A stretch of 64,000 nucleotides of DNA from Candidatus Accumulibacter similis (GCA_013347225.1 CP054595.1:1178001-1242000), one strand, 5' to 3'. Shown: positions 18,204-28,487, counted from the stretch's first letter. The notes: generated by a model not told the origin, from the sequence alone. Made by a program: numbers and translations.

Positions 18204-20990
18204 ATGATTACTCGTAACTCCGTGGATGCACTGCGCAAGGCGACCGCCTCGGCCCTGCTGGCTGCCCTGCTCCTGGTCGGCTGCGGCGGTGGCGAGAAGC
18301 CGGCGGATCTCGTGAACCAGGCGAAGGAAGCGCTGCAGAAGAATGACCACAAGACGGCGGTGATCCACCTCAAGAATGCCCTGCAGCAGGATCAGCAGCT
18401 TGCCGAAGCCCGTTTCCTGCTGGCCAAGGCGCTGCTCGCGGGCGGCGATCCGGCGGGTGCCGAGGTCGAGTTGCAGAAGGCGCGGGAGCTCAACTATTCG
18501 GCCGAATACATTACCCCCATGCTTGCCCGCACGCTGCTGATGATGGGCAAGGCGGACAAGGTGATCAACGACCTGGCGAGCGCCCCGCTCACCACGGCCG
18601 AAGCGAGGGCCGACCTGCAGACCTCGATCGGCCAGGCGTACCTGCTGCAGGACAAGCCGCGGCAGGCGGAAGCAGCCTATGCAGCGGCGCTGGCTGCGCA
18701 GCCGGGCTTCGCGCCGGCACTGATCGGCGAGGCGAGGTTGAAAGCCACCGGCGGCGATCTGCCCGGGGCGCTGGCGATCCTCGACCGCGGGCTGCAGGAT
18801 TCACCCAGGCTGTACGAAGCCTGGCAGCTCAAGGGGGACCTGCTGCTGGCCCAGGGCGACGGCGCCGCGGCGATGGCGGCCTACCGCAAGGCGGTCGAGG
18901 TGAAGCCCGACTACCTCGCGGCGCACGCGGCGATCATGCGGTTGCAACTGGCGGAGAACCAGCTCGATGCCGCCGCCCAGCAATTGGCGACGATCAAGCA
19001 GTTCGCCGCCAATCATCCGCAGACGCACTACCTGACGGCGATGCTGGCCTACCAGAAGAAGGACTATCCGGCTGCCCGCGACGCCGTCCTGCTGATGCTG
19101 CGCGTCGTTCCGGAGAACCCGCTCGGCCTGCAGCTCGCCGGCCTGATCGAGTACGAACTCAAGGCCTATCCGCAGGCAGAGGACTACCTCCTGAAGGCAC
19201 TGCCGAAGACGCCCGAACTCGGCATCGCCCGCCGCGTACTGATCGCCAGTTACCTGCGCAACGGCCAGCCGGCGAAAGCCCTGCCGCTGATCGAACCGGT
19301 GCTCGGCAAGATCGACCAGGATTCGAACATGCTGGCGCTGGCCGGACAGGTTTTTCTGCAGAACGGCCAGGTCGACAAGGCCGGCGCCTACTTTGCCAAG
19401 GCGGCGGCGCTCGATCCCCAGAATGCCGGCAAGCGCACCTCGCTGGCAATGGTCAATATGGCTCGCGGCGATACCGACACGGCCTTCCGCGACCTCGAGC
19501 AGGTGGCGGCAGCCGACCCCGGCAATCGCGCCGATCTGGCACTGATCACGGCGCATCTGCAACGGCGCGCGTTCGACCCGGCGCTGAAGGCGATCGCCGC
19601 CCTGGAGAAGAAACAACCCGACAATCCGCTGGTGTACAACCTGCGCGGCACGGCCCTGCTCGGCAAGCGCGACATTGCAGGCGCCCGCAAGAGCTTCGAG
19701 CAGGCCCTCGCGCTGAATGCCGCGTACTTCCCGGCAGCAGCCAACCTGGCCAGTCTTGACATGGCGGACAAGAAGCCAGAGGACGCGAAGAAGCGCTTCG
19801 AGGCGGTTGTCGCCAAGGATCCGAAGAGCACGCAGGGATTCCTCGCCCTGGCCGAACTGCGCTCCCGAACCGGCGGCACGACCGAGGAAGTCGCCACCCT
19901 GATCAACCGGGCGATTGCGGCCAACCCGCAGGAGACGGCACCACGGCTGGCGCTGATCGGCCTGTACCTGGGCAAGAACGAGGTCAAGAGCGCGCTCGCC
20001 GCCGCCCAGGATGCGGCTGCCGCCCTGCCCGACCGACCGGAGATCCTCGATGCTGCCGGCCGCGCCCAGCAGGCGGCGCAGGACTACAATCAGGCGCTGG
20101 CGACCTATGGCAAGCTTGCCGCACTGAAACCCGATCTGCCGTTGCCCTATCTGCGGATGGCAGAGATCGAGGTGGTGGCCAAGAACAAGCCGGCTGCCCT
20201 GGAGAACCTCAGGAAGGCGCTCAAGGTGCAACCGAATTCGCTCGAGGCGCAGCGTGGGATCATGATGCTCGAGCTCGATGCCGGCCGGCCGGCCGAAGCC
20301 GTGGCGATTGCCAGGGAAGTCCAGAAGCAGCGTCCGAAAGAGGCGGTCGGCTACCTTTTCGAGGGCGACGCGCAGGCGTCGCTGAAGAACTGGCCGGCAG
20401 CCATTGCCGCCTACCGGACTGGCCTGAAGGAGGCTGGAGGCCCCGATCTGGCGGCCAAGCTGCACCTCGCCCTGTCGAACAGCGGCAACATGGCCGAGGC
20501 AGACAGCTTCGCTGCCGGCTGGTTGAAGGAGCATGCCAAGGACACGCGGTTCCGCTTCTATCTGGCGGGGCACGCGACTGCCCGCAAGGATTATGCGGCC
20601 GCTGCACGCCACTACCGCGTCATGCTCGAGGCGCAGCCGGACAACGCGATCGTGCTCAACAATCTGGCGTGGGTTGGCGCCCAGATCAAGGATCCGAAGG
20701 CCATGGAGTACGCCGAGAAGGCGAACAGGCTGGCGCCGAACCAGCCGGCACAGATGGATACCCTGGCGGTGCTGCTGATGGACAAGGGTGATACGCAGCG
20801 GGCGCTCGAGCTGTTCCGCCAGGCGCTCGAGCTGGCGCCGCAGGCGGCGGTGATCCGCGTCAACTATGCGCGAGCCCTGATCAAGGCGGGTCAGAAGAGC
20901 GAAGCGAAGAAGCAGCTCGATGAAGTCGCGAAACTGGGCGACAAGTTCCCGGCGCAGGCAGAGGTGGCGGAGTTGCAGAAAGGGCTGTAG
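18204..20990 (+). CDS. prsT: PEP-CTERM system TPR-repeat lipoprotein
   Basis: Secreted TPR protein of 928 aa. The signal peptide ends in a lipobox (LLLVGCG), so it is probably anchored in a membrane as a lipoprotein. The rest is a continuous array of tetratricopeptide repeats with the pattern A..L..A....P, for example AEAAYAAALAAQPGFAPALI and ALRNLRKALKVQPNS-like units. Length and order after prsK-prsR match PrsT. ATG 18204 follows AGGGGGA with good spacing; the preceding TTG is not needed. It probably scaffolds the polysaccharide export machinery. Confidence 0.93.
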   Translation: MITRNSVDALRKATASALLAALLLVGCGGGEKPADLVNQAKEALQKNDHKTAVIHLKNALQQDQQLAEARFLLAKALLAGGDPAGAEVELQKARELNYSAEYITPMLARTLLMMGKADKVINDLASAPLTTAEARADLQTSIGQAYLLQDKPRQAEAAYAAALAAQPGFAPALIGEARLKATGGDLPGALAILDRGLQDSPRLYEAWQLKGDLLLAQGDGAAAMAAYRKAVEVKPDYLAAHAAIMRLQLAENQLDAAAQQLATIKQFAANHPQTHYLTAMLAYQKKDYPAARDAVLLMLRVVPENPLGLQLAGLIEYELKAYPQAEDYLLKALPKTPELGIARRVLIASYLRNGQPAKALPLIEPVLGKIDQDSNMLALAGQVFLQNGQVDKAGAYFAKAAALDPQNAGKRTSLAMVNMARGDTDTAFRDLEQVAAADPGNRADLALITAHLQRRAFDPALKAIAALEKKQPDNPLVYNLRGTALLGKRDIAGARKSFEQALALNAAYFPAAANLASLDMADKKPEDAKKRFEAVVAKDPKSTQGFLALAELRSRTGGTTEEVATLINRAIAANPQETAPRLALIGLYLGKNEVKSALAAAQDAAAALPDRPEILDAAGRAQQAAQDYNQALATYGKLAALKPDLPLPYLRMAEIEVVAKNKPAALENLRKALKVQPNSLEAQRGIMMLELDAGRPAEAVAIAREVQKQRPKEAVGYLFEGDAQASLKNWPAAIAAYRTGLKEAGGPDLAAKLHLALSNSGNMAEADSFAAGWLKEHAKDTRFRFYLAGHATARKDYAAAARHYRVMLEAQPDNAIVLNNLAWVGAQIKDPKAMEYAEKANRLAPNQPAQMDTLAVLLMDKGDTQRALELFRQALELAPQAAVIRVNYARALIKAGQKSEAKKQLDEVAKLGDKFPAQAEVAELQKGL

Positions 20991-21044
20991 GGGCGCTGGC
21001 GGTTGCTGGATGCTGGAGCGGAAAACCAACTGAATGGAGTGTTC

Positions 21045-22325
21045 ATGACTATTGTTGCTGTGGTGGGTCTGGGTTACGTCGGTTTGCCACTCGCCGTCGA
21101 GTTTGGCAAGAAGATGCGGACCATCGGTTACGATCTGTCGGCAAGCAAGGTGGCGCAATATCGCCGGCACATCGATCCGACGGGTGAGGTGAGCACTGCC
21201 GACCTCGAGGCGGCGATCCACCTCGAAGTCGGCAATGATCCGACGGCTCTGGTGGCGGCGGATTTCGTCATCGTTGCCGTGCCGACGCCGGTCGACCAGG
21301 CGCATCAACCGGACTTCGGTCCGCTGATCGGCTCGTCGGAGGCGGTCGGGAGAAACCTCAAGCGCGGCGCGACCGTGGTCTTCGAGTCGACGGTCTACCC
21401 GGGGGCGACCGAGGAGGTCTGCATTCCGATCATCGAGAAGTGCTCCGGGATGAAGTGGAAGGAGGATTTCTTCGTCGGTTACTCGCCCGAGCGCATCAAT
21501 CCGGGCGACAAGGAGCGGACGCTGACGAAGATCGTCAAGGTCGTCTCGGGCGACACTCCCGAAACCCTCGAGCGCGTTCGCGAGATGTACGCCAGGGTCA
21601 TCACTGCCGGCGTCTTCCCGGCGTCGAGCATCAAGGTCGCCGAGGCGGCGAAGGTCATCGAGAATACCCAGCGCGATCTCAACATCGCCCTGATGAACGA
21701 GCTGGCGATCATTTTCGACCGCATTGGCATCGATACCGTCGAGGTGCTCGAGGCGGCCGGCAGCAAGTGGAACTTCCTGCCCTTCCGGCCGGGACTCGTC
21801 GGTGGTCACTGCATCGGCGTCGACCCCTATTACCTGACCCACAAGGCGGAGATGCTCGGTTACCACCCGCAGGTGATCAACGCCGGACGACGGATCAACG
21901 ACGGTATGGGCAAGTTCATCGCCGAGCAGACGGTCAAGCAGTTGATCCGCAATGGCTGGCAGGTCAAGGGGGCGCCGGTCATCGTCCTCGGCCTGACGTT
22001 CAAGGAGGACTGCCCCGACCTGCGCAACTCGCGCGTCATCGACGTCATCCGCGAACTTGAGTCCTACGGCGCCCGTGTCGTGGTGCACGAGCCGGTGGCT
22101 GATGCCGACGAGGCACGACACGAGTACGGCGTCGAACTGGCGTCGTGGGATGAGCTGCCGGCGGCGGCGGCGATCGTCGCCGCGGTCGCCCACCGCCAGT
22201 TCCGGGAGCGCCCGCTGACCGATTTCGTCGCCAAGCTGCAACCGGGCGGCGTGCTGACGGACGTCAAGAGCATGTTCAGCGAGGCACAGCTGATGGCGCA
22301 CGGGGTGAGCGTGTGGCGTCTCTGA
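21045..22325 (+). CDS. UDP-N-acetylhexosamine 6-dehydrogenase (TviB/WbpA type)
   Basis: Nucleotide-sugar dehydrogenase of 426 aa. The NAD-binding motif [16 protein letters not shown] starts at residue 5. The catalytic Cys256 lies in [20 protein letters not shown], and [18 protein letters not shown] marks the C-terminal domain. This form ([14 protein letters not shown]) is characteristic of the UDP-GlcNAc/GalNAc dehydrogenases of Vi antigen and B-band synthesis rather than UDP-glucose dehydrogenase. ATG 21045 has GGAG upstream. The downstream epimerase overlaps by 13 bp; together they would make UDP-HexNAc uronic acid for the exopolysaccharide. Confidence 0.9.
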   Translation: MTIVAVVGLGYVGLPLAVEFGKKMRTIGYDLSASKVAQYRRHIDPTGEVSTADLEAAIHLEVGNDPTALVAADFVIVAVPTPVDQAHQPDFGPLIGSSEAVGRNLKRGATVVFESTVYPGATEEVCIPIIEKCSGMKWKEDFFVGYSPERINPGDKERTLTKIVKVVSGDTPETLERVREMYARVITAGVFPASSIKVAEAAKVIENTQRDLNIALMNELAIIFDRIGIDTVEVLEAAGSKWNFLPFRPGLVGGHCIGVDPYYLTHKAEMLGYHPQVINAGRRINDGMGKFIAEQTVKQLIRNGWQVKGAPVIVLGLTFKEDCPDLRNSRVIDVIRELESYGARVVVHEPVADADEARHEYGVELASWDELPAAAAIVAAVAHRQFRERPLTDFVAKLQPGGVLTDVKSMFSEAQLMAHGVSVWRL

Positions 22326-23383
22326 GTTTCCTTGCGGCACCGGCCCTGGCGCCGCTCAGCGAGCGCCTGCGGCAGCGCCCGCGCGGCTGGCTGGTGACGG
22401 GGAGTGCCGGCTTCATCGGCTCGCACCTCGTCGAGACGCTGCTGCGGTTGGGCCAGACGGTGGTCGGGCTGGACAACTTCGCGACCGGTCACCGGCGGAA
22501 CCTGGACGAGGTGCAGGAGCTGGTTGGCGTCGAGGCATGGCGCCGGCACCGCTTCATCGAGGCCGATATCCGCGATCCCGACGCCTGCCGCGAAGCCTGC
22601 GACGGGGTGGAGATCGTCCTGCATCAGGCGGCCCTCGGTTCGGTGCCGCGCTCGCTGGCCAATCCGTTGGCGACCAACGCCACCAACGTCGACGGTTTTC
22701 TCAACATGCTCGTTGCCGCCCGCGATGCCGGCGTGCGGCGTTTCGTCTATGCGGCGTCGAGTTCGACCTACGGCGATCATCAGGCGTTGCCCAAGGTCGA
22801 GGAGCGGATCGGCCGGCCGCTGTCGCCGTACGCGGTCAGCAAACTGGTCAACGAGCTGTACGCGGACGTCTTCGCACGCTGTTACGGCCTGCCGTCGATC
22901 GGTCTGCGCTATTTCAACATCTTCGGCGCACGCCAGGATCCGGAGGGGGCCTACGCCGCGGTCATCCCCCGCTGGACGCGCGCGATGCTGCTCGGCGACG
23001 TCGTGACGATCAATGGTGACGGCGAGACCAGCCGCGACTTCTGTTTCGTCGACAACGCCGTCCAGGCGAACCTGCTGGCTGCGATGTGTGACGATCCGGC
23101 GGCAGTGAACCAGGTGTACAACGTCGCCGTCGACGACCGTACATCATTGAATCGGCTGTTCGACATCCTGCGTGAGGCCCTGCTCGACTTCTGCCCCGAC
23201 GTGCGCCAGTTGCGGCCGGTGCATGGCGATTTCCGGCCAGGCGACGTTCGCCACTCGCGCGCCGACATTTCGAAGGCCAGGCGTCTGCTTGGCTATTTTC
23301 CAAGCCACCGGATCGAGGAGGGGGTTCGGGCGGCGATGCCGTGGTACGTGTCACGCCTGGGCGTGGCCGCTGGAGTTCGTTGA
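22313..23383 (+). CDS. NAD-dependent nucleotide-sugar epimerase (TviC/WbpP type)
   Basis: Extended SDR epimerase of 356 aa, probably a C4 epimerase of UDP-GlcNAc or UDP-GlcNAcA. The NAD motif is [16 protein letters not shown]. The active site has SSSTYGD and [12 protein letters not shown] with Tyr173 and Lys177. [20 protein letters not shown] is typical of the UDP-HexNAc epimerase group. It starts at GTG inside the dehydrogenase gene and its stop overlaps the transglycosylase ATG by one base, so the three genes are coupled. Confidence 0.9.
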   Translation: MASLSFLAAPALAPLSERLRQRPRGWLVTGSAGFIGSHLVETLLRLGQTVVGLDNFATGHRRNLDEVQELVGVEAWRRHRFIEADIRDPDACREACDGVEIVLHQAALGSVPRSLANPLATNATNVDGFLNMLVAARDAGVRRFVYAASSSTYGDHQALPKVEERIGRPLSPYAVSKLVNELYADVFARCYGLPSIGLRYFNIFGARQDPEGAYAAVIPRWTRAMLLGDVVTINGDGETSRDFCFVDNAVQANLLAAMCDDPAAVNQVYNVAVDDRTSLNRLFDILREALLDFCPDVRQLRPVHGDFRPGDVRHSRADISKARRLLGYFPSHRIEEGVRAAMPWYVSRLGVAAGVR

Positions 23384-24306
23384 TGAAAGCTTCCTGTCTT
23401 GGTTGTGCCGCCCTGATGCGCCAGGGTGCGATCCTCTTCTGCGGTTTGCTGAGTCTTGCCGCGCCGTCGTTTGCTGCCGCTGCCGGACTGGCGGCGAAGG
23501 AGTCCGAGGCCGAGCGCCGGCTGGCGCTGCGCAAGGAGGCGCTGGCACACGAGCATGGCGAGGGCGTGCCGCGCGATTACGCACGCGCCGTCAAGCTCTA
23601 TTGCGAGGGCGCACGGCTGGGTGACCCCGAGGCACAGTTCAACCTCGGCTGGATGTACGCCAACGGCCGCGGCATCGAGCGTGACGATTCGCGCGCTGCC
23701 TACTTCTTTGCCCTGGCTGCCCGGCAGGGGCACGAGCAGTCGCAGAGGATGCAGCGTTTCGTCGGCGAACCCGTGGCGACCGTCCCCGATTGCATGCGCG
23801 GCATCGCCCTTTTCGACGATGGCAAGGACGTTCTCGTGCCGATCACCGAAATGCAGAAGAAGGTCGTCGGTCTCGTGCAGCAGCTGGCACCGGAGTACGG
23901 CGTCAGCCCACGCCTGGCGCTGGCGGTGATCCGCACCGAATCCAATTTCAATCCCTCGGCGCTGTCGAACAAGAACGCGCAGGGGCTGATGCAGCTCATC
24001 CCCGATACGGCGGCGCGCTTCAACGTCAGGCAGCCGTTCGACCCCGAGCAGAACCTGCGCGGCGGACTGGCGTATCTGCGCTGGTTGCTCGCCTATTTCG
24101 AGGGCGACGTCAGCCTCGTTGCCGCGGCCTACAACGCGGGCGAGGGCGCGGTCAATCGCTACCGCGGCGTGCCGCCCTATGCCGAGACGCAGGGCTATGT
24201 CAAACGGATCATCGGCATCTTCAAGCGCGATGATCATCCCTACGACGCGAAGGTGACCACGCCATCACCGGAATTGCCGCGCATCCGCTCGACGAGGGGA
24301 GTCTAG
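23383..24306 (+). CDS. Sel1-repeat lytic transglycosylase (SLT domain)
   Basis: Secreted protein of 307 aa. The signal peptide ends near LAAPSFAAAA. Two Sel1-type repeats follow, with AVKLYCEGARLGDPEAQFNL and SRAAYFFALAARQG. The C-terminal SLT domain has the catalytic Glu186 in IRTESNFNPSALSNKNAQG, then GLMQLIPDTAARFNV, GLAYLRWLL and AYNAGEGAVNRYRGVPPY. It cleaves peptidoglycan glycan strands, possibly to let the polysaccharide machinery through the wall. The coupling to the epimerase (TGATG overlap) supports a shared role. Confidence 0.92.
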   Translation: MKASCLGCAALMRQGAILFCGLLSLAAPSFAAAAGLAAKESEAERRLALRKEALAHEHGEGVPRDYARAVKLYCEGARLGDPEAQFNLGWMYANGRGIERDDSRAAYFFALAARQGHEQSQRMQRFVGEPVATVPDCMRGIALFDDGKDVLVPITEMQKKVVGLVQQLAPEYGVSPRLALAVIRTESNFNPSALSNKNAQGLMQLIPDTAARFNVRQPFDPEQNLRGGLAYLRWLLAYFEGDVSLVAAAYNAGEGAVNRYRGVPPYAETQGYVKRIIGIFKRDDHPYDAKVTTPSPELPRIRSTRGV

Positions 24307-24307
24307 G

Positions 24308-25099
24308 GTGCCGGCCGTGCGTCCGGCGCTGCGCCACCTGCTTGCCGCAGCCGCAGTCGTCGTCGGCCTGCTGGTCCTCGCCGGCAGGGCGGCAGCCGAG
24401 CTGCCCGATGTCATCGAGCGGGTCAAGCCGTCGGTGGTCGTCGTCGGCACGCAGCAGCTGACGCGCAGCCCGCAGTTCGTCATGCGCGGCACGGGATTCG
24501 TCGTCGGCGACGGGCGTACGGTGGCAACCAACGCGCACGTGCTCCCGGCAGCCATCGACGAGGCAGCCGGCGAGAAGCTGGTGATCCTCGTCCGGCTCGC
24601 CGATGCCAAGGCGCAGCAGCGGCCGGCCAGGGTCGTTGCCGTGGACAAGGGCCACGACCTCGCGCTGCTGCGCATCGACGGCCCGCTGCTGCCGGCCCTG
24701 ACGCTGCACGAAGCGGAGCCGGTACGCGAAGGGCAGGCGGTCGCCTTCACCGGCTTTCCCATCGGCGGCGCCCTCGGGCTGTCGCCGGTCACGCATCGCG
24801 GCATCATTTCGGCGATCACGCCGATCGTCCTGCCGGGGGCCAATGCCCGCGAACTGAACGCCCGCGTCGTGCAGCAGATCAGGGCCGGCAGTTTCGACAT
24901 CTATCAGCTCGACGCGACGGCGTACCCGGGCAACAGCGGTGGTCCGCTCTTCGATGCCAGTCGCGGCGAGGTGCTCGGCATCATCAACATGGTCTTCGTC
25001 AAGGAGAACAAGGAATCGGTCCTCAGCAAGCCGTCCGGGATCAGCTTCGCCATTCCCGTGCGCTTCCTGCGGGACCTGCTGCAGAAGGGCGGCCCGTAG
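24308..25099 (+). CDS. Secreted trypsin-like serine protease
   Basis: A 263-aa protein with an N-terminal hydrophobic signal segment and a chymotrypsin-fold domain. The catalytic triad is visible: His77 in TNAHVLP, Asp117 in GHDLALL and Ser210 in YPGNSGGPLFD. There is no PDZ domain, unlike DegP. GTG 24308 comes right after the transglycosylase stop. It may process periplasmic or PEP-CTERM proteins; that is inference from position. Confidence 0.88.
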   Translation: MPAVRPALRHLLAAAAVVVGLLVLAGRAAAELPDVIERVKPSVVVVGTQQLTRSPQFVMRGTGFVVGDGRTVATNAHVLPAAIDEAAGEKLVILVRLADAKAQQRPARVVAVDKGHDLALLRIDGPLLPALTLHEAEPVREGQAVAFTGFPIGGALGLSPVTHRGIISAITPIVLPGANARELNARVVQQIRAGSFDIYQLDATAYPGNSGGPLFDASRGEVLGIINMVFVKENKESVLSKPSGISFAIPVRFLRDLLQKGGP

Positions 25100-25206
25100 G
25101 ATCCGCTTGCTTCTGTCTGGCGGATGCGCTTCGCCAGGCGGCGGCTCATTTTGCGGATGCCGGCGCCGGCTTCTGGTAGCATGCTCGCTGCTCCGACGGA
25201 CCGTCA

Positions 25207-27153
25207 ATGACCGCCTTGCTTGCCGAAGTCTTTTCCGCCTCCGGGCCGCTTGCCGCGGCGGTTCCCGGTTATCGCCCGCGGCCGCAGCAGCTCGAACTCG
25301 CCGAAAGCATCGCCGCCGCCATGGCGGGCAACCGCGTGCTCGTCGCCGAAGCCGGTACCGGTACCGGCAAGACCTATGCCTACCTCGTTCCCGCGCTGCT
25401 TTCGGGTGGCAAGGTGATCGTGTCCACGGGGACGAGAAACCTGCAGGACCAGCTCTTTGCGCGCGACATTCCGACGATCCGCAAGGCGCTCGGTCTGCCG
25501 GTCAAGGTTGCCCTGCTCAAGGGGCGCGCCAACTACCTCTGCCACCATCATCTCGCGCGCTCGCTCGCCGATGGCCGTTTTCTCACGCGCGAAGACGCCG
25601 CCTGGGCGCAGCGCATCGCCCGTTTTGCCCGCACGACGCGCAGCGGCGACAAGGCCGAATGTGTCGACGTTCCCGAGAATGCGACGGTGTGGCCGCTGGT
25701 CACCTCGACGCGCGACAACTGCCTGGGCCAGGAATGTCCGCACCACAAGGAGTGCTTCGTCCTCGCCGCCCGCCGTGAGGCGCTGGCGGCAGACGTGGTG
25801 GTGGTCAACCATCACCTCTTCTTCGCCGACGTGATGCTGCGCGACGAAGGTACGGCAGAACTCCTGCCGGCGTGCAACACGGTGATCTTCGATGAGGCCC
25901 ACCAGTTGCCCGAGGTCGCCAGCCTGTTCTTCGGTGACAGCGTATCGACCGCGCAACTCCTCGAACTCGCTCGTGACGCGCAGAGCGAAGGGTTGGCGGC
26001 GGCCCGCGACTGTCTCGACCTGCCGCGCCTGTGCAGCCGCCTGGAGAAGGATGTGCGCGACCTGCGACTGACGCTGCCGCTCGAACCGGCGCGTCATGCA
26101 CTGCCGCAGCTCACCGCACGGGCCGGATTCGCCGACGCGCTGGCGACCGTGATCGCTGCCGTCGAGGCACTGGCCGGTCTGCTCGAGACGCAGGCGCAGC
26201 GCGGCGAGGTACTCGACAACTGCTGGCGCCGCGCGAGCGATCTGCTGCAGCGCCTGCAAGCGTGGCAGAGTGGCAGCAACGACGACTTCGTCCGCTGGGC
26301 GGAAACCTACACCCACGCGCTGCAGCTCAACGCAACGCCGCTGGCGATCGCCGGCATCATGCAGAAACAGATGAGCGGGCATCCGCGGGCCTGGATCTTC
26401 ACTTCCGCGACGCTCGCCGTGCAGAACGACTTCGGCCACTACTGCTCGGAGATGGGACTGGTCGATGCCGCGTCGGCGCGCTGGGAGAGTCCGTTCGATT
26501 ACCCGCGCCAGGCGCTGCTCTACGCGCCGCGCAATCTGCCCGACCCGAACGGTGCCGACCATGCCGAGGCGGTCGTCGGTGCCGCGTGGCCGGTACTGCG
26601 CGCGAGCGGCGGACGCGCCTTCTTCCTGTGTACCTCGCTGCGGGCGATGCGCCGGGTACACGAACTGCTCGCCGACCGGCTGGCCCGCGACGGGCTCGAG
26701 CTGCCGCTGCTGCTGCAGGGCGAGCAGGGCAAGAACGAGTTGCTCGAGCGCTTTCGCCGTCTCGGCAACGCGATCCTCATTGGCAGCCAGAGTTTCTGGG
26801 AAGGGGTGGACGTGCGCGGCGATGCGCTGTCGCTGGTGGTCATCGACAAGCTGCCGTTCGCGCCACCGGACGACCCGGTGCTGTCGGCGCGCATCGAGAG
26901 GCTGCGCAGCGAAGGCCGCAACGCCTTCCTCGAGTACCAGTTGCCACGGGTCGTGATCAACGTCAAGCAGGGGGCCGGCCGGCTGATTCGCGACGAGAGC
27001 GATCGCGGCGTGCTGATGATCTGCGATCCGCGCCTGATCACCAAGACCTACGGCAAGCGCATCTGGCGCAGCCTGCCGCCGATGCAGCGAACGCGCGAGC
27101 TGGCCGAAGCGGTGGCCTTCTTCAGCGCCGCGACGGGCGCCGCCGGCCGATGA
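25207..27153 (+). CDS. dinG: DinG/YoaA-family ATP-dependent DNA helicase
   Basis: XPD-like superfamily 2 helicase of 648 aa. Walker A is EAGTGTGKTYAYLVP near residue 48; the DEAH box is VIFDEAHQLPE near 228. The Cys residues of the FeS domain occur in NYLCHHHLARS, AECVDVPE and NCLGQECPHHKEC. Motifs V and VI are seen in GSQSFWEGVDVRG and QGAGRLIRDESDRGVLMICDPR (split across the helicase core). It unwinds 5'-3', and related enzymes resolve R-loops or replication blocks. The stop overlaps the next ATG (ATGA). Confidence 0.93.
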   Translation: MTALLAEVFSASGPLAAAVPGYRPRPQQLELAESIAAAMAGNRVLVAEAGTGTGKTYAYLVPALLSGGKVIVSTGTRNLQDQLFARDIPTIRKALGLPVKVALLKGRANYLCHHHLARSLADGRFLTREDAAWAQRIARFARTTRSGDKAECVDVPENATVWPLVTSTRDNCLGQECPHHKECFVLAARREALAADVVVVNHHLFFADVMLRDEGTAELLPACNTVIFDEAHQLPEVASLFFGDSVSTAQLLELARDAQSEGLAAARDCLDLPRLCSRLEKDVRDLRLTLPLEPARHALPQLTARAGFADALATVIAAVEALAGLLETQAQRGEVLDNCWRRASDLLQRLQAWQSGSNDDFVRWAETYTHALQLNATPLAIAGIMQKQMSGHPRAWIFTSATLAVQNDFGHYCSEMGLVDAASARWESPFDYPRQALLYAPRNLPDPNGADHAEAVVGAAWPVLRASGGRAFFLCTSLRAMRRVHELLADRLARDGLELPLLLQGEQGKNELLERFRRLGNAILIGSQSFWEGVDVRGDALSLVVIDKLPFAPPDDPVLSARIERLRSEGRNAFLEYQLPRVVINVKQGAGRLIRDESDRGVLMICDPRLITKTYGKRIWRSLPPMQRTRELAEAVAFFSAATGAAGR

Positions 27154-28487
27154 ACGCGCAACTGCCGCCAGCTCTGATCGACCTCCTGCCGGCTGACTGC
27201 CGTGCCACCGCGGAGCTGCTGAATCGCGGTTGCGCGTGCATCTCGGTCGACCACGAGTCGCTGCGGCGCGAACTCGCAGCCAGTGATCGCGGCTCGGCAG
27301 TGGGCGAGTGGCTGGCGAGTCGCCCGCACCTGTTTGCCGACAGCATGGTCTTCGTCAGCCAACTGCATCTCGAGCGGATGGCGAGGACGATCGCCGCCGT
27401 CGAACGGGTGGTCGCGCTGCCCGCGTACCAGCAGCGGGTGCTCGCCCACGCACCGGCGGTGGCGCAGCATTCGCCCGCCGCCGCCGGCGTCTTCCTGGGC
27501 TACGATTTCCACCTCGGTCCGCAGGGTCCGCAGCTCATCGAGATCAACTCGAATGCCGGTGGCGGGATGCTGAATTCCCGTCTGCTGCGCGCACAACGGG
27601 CTTGTTGTGCGCCGGTGGCGCAGATGATGCCGCCGTCCGTTCCGGTCGAACGCTGTTTTCTCGACATGTTCCACGACGAGTGGCGGCTGGCGCGGCCAGC
27701 CGGGGCTGCGGCCCGGCCGCTGGCGCGCGTGGCGATCGTCGACGAGGCGCCCGCCGAGCAATACCTGGCGCCCGAGTTCGAGCTCTTTCGCCAGCTCTTC
27801 GCCGGCAATGGCATCGAGGCGCTGGTCGCCGATGCCGGCGAACTGTCGTACGACGGCGAGCGGCTGCGCTGCCGTGGCGAGGTCGTCGACCTGGTCTACA
27901 ATCGGCTGACCGACTTCGCGCTCGCCGAGCCACGCAACAACAGTCTGCTGCAGGCCTACCTCGCCGACGCCGTCGTCCTGACGCCGCATCCGCGGACGCA
28001 TGCCCTGTATGCCGACAAGCGCAATCTGTTGGCGCTGGGTGACCAGGAATGGCTGCAGGCGATCGGCGTCGGCGACAGCGATCGCGAACTGCTGGCGAGC
28101 AGCGTTCCACGTACCGAGGAAGTCACGCCGCGCAACGCCGAGGCTTTCTGGCCCAGCCGCCGGCAGTGGTTCTTCAAGCCGGTCGCCGGTTTCGGCAGCA
28201 AGGCAGCGTATCGCGGCGACAAGCTGACGCGGCGGGTGTTCGCCGAAGTCGCGCGTGGCGGCTACGTCGCGCAGGCCGTCGTCAGCCCCTCCGAGCGCCG
28301 GCTGCTGATTGACGGTGTCGAGCAGGATTTCAAGCTCGACCTGCGCAACTACGTCTACCGGGGCGTCGTGCAACTCGTCTCGGCGCGCCTCTACCGTGGT
28401 CAGACGACCAACTTCCGCACGCCGGGCGGCGGCTTTGCCGCGGTCCTTGCGGTTCCCGGGCAACGCGGCGGCGCCGTTCGCCGATGA
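27150..28487 (+). CDS. ATP-grasp-like protein of unknown function
   Basis: A 445-aa protein. Two stretches look like ATP-grasp enzymes: QLIEINSNAGGGMLNSRLL in the N-terminal half and WFFKPVAGFGSKAAYRGDKL in the C-terminal half, where a Lys and a Gly-rich loop would bind ATP. DLRNYVYRGVVQLVSARLYR follows. The order of the two motifs is unusual, since the EINxNxG metal site normally lies after the KP loop, so a circular arrangement or a different fold is possible. It is coupled to dinG upstream and mobB downstream by four-base overlaps. I cannot name a substrate. Confidence 0.6.
   Translation: MNAQLPPALIDLLPADCRATAELLNRGCACISVDHESLRRELAASDRGSAVGEWLASRPHLFADSMVFVSQLHLERMARTIAAVERVVALPAYQQRVLAHAPAVAQHSPAAAGVFLGYDFHLGPQGPQLIEINSNAGGGMLNSRLLRAQRACCAPVAQMMPPSVPVERCFLDMFHDEWRLARPAGAAARPLARVAIVDEAPAEQYLAPEFELFRQLFAGNGIEALVADAGELSYDGERLRCRGEVVDLVYNRLTDFALAEPRNNSLLQAYLADAVVLTPHPRTHALYADKRNLLALGDQEWLQAIGVGDSDRELLASSVPRTEEVTPRNAEAFWPSRRQWFFKPVAGFGSKAAYRGDKLTRRVFAEVARGGYVAQAVVSPSERRLLIDGVEQDFKLDLRNYVYRGVVQLVSARLYRGQTTNFRTPGGGFAAVLAVPGQRGGAVRR

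Noticed and set aside
18801..22340. Very long minus-strand open frame of about 1180 codons
   Set aside because: Antisense to prsT and the UDP-sugar dehydrogenase, both with clear domains; a high-GC artefact.
24308..25099. Considered DegP/HtrA for the trypsin-like protein
   Set aside because: No PDZ domain follows the protease domain and the length fits a single domain only.
25112..25150. Inverted repeat CTGGCG...CGCCAG as a terminator before dinG
   Set aside because: Only 6-bp arms and no T-run follows.
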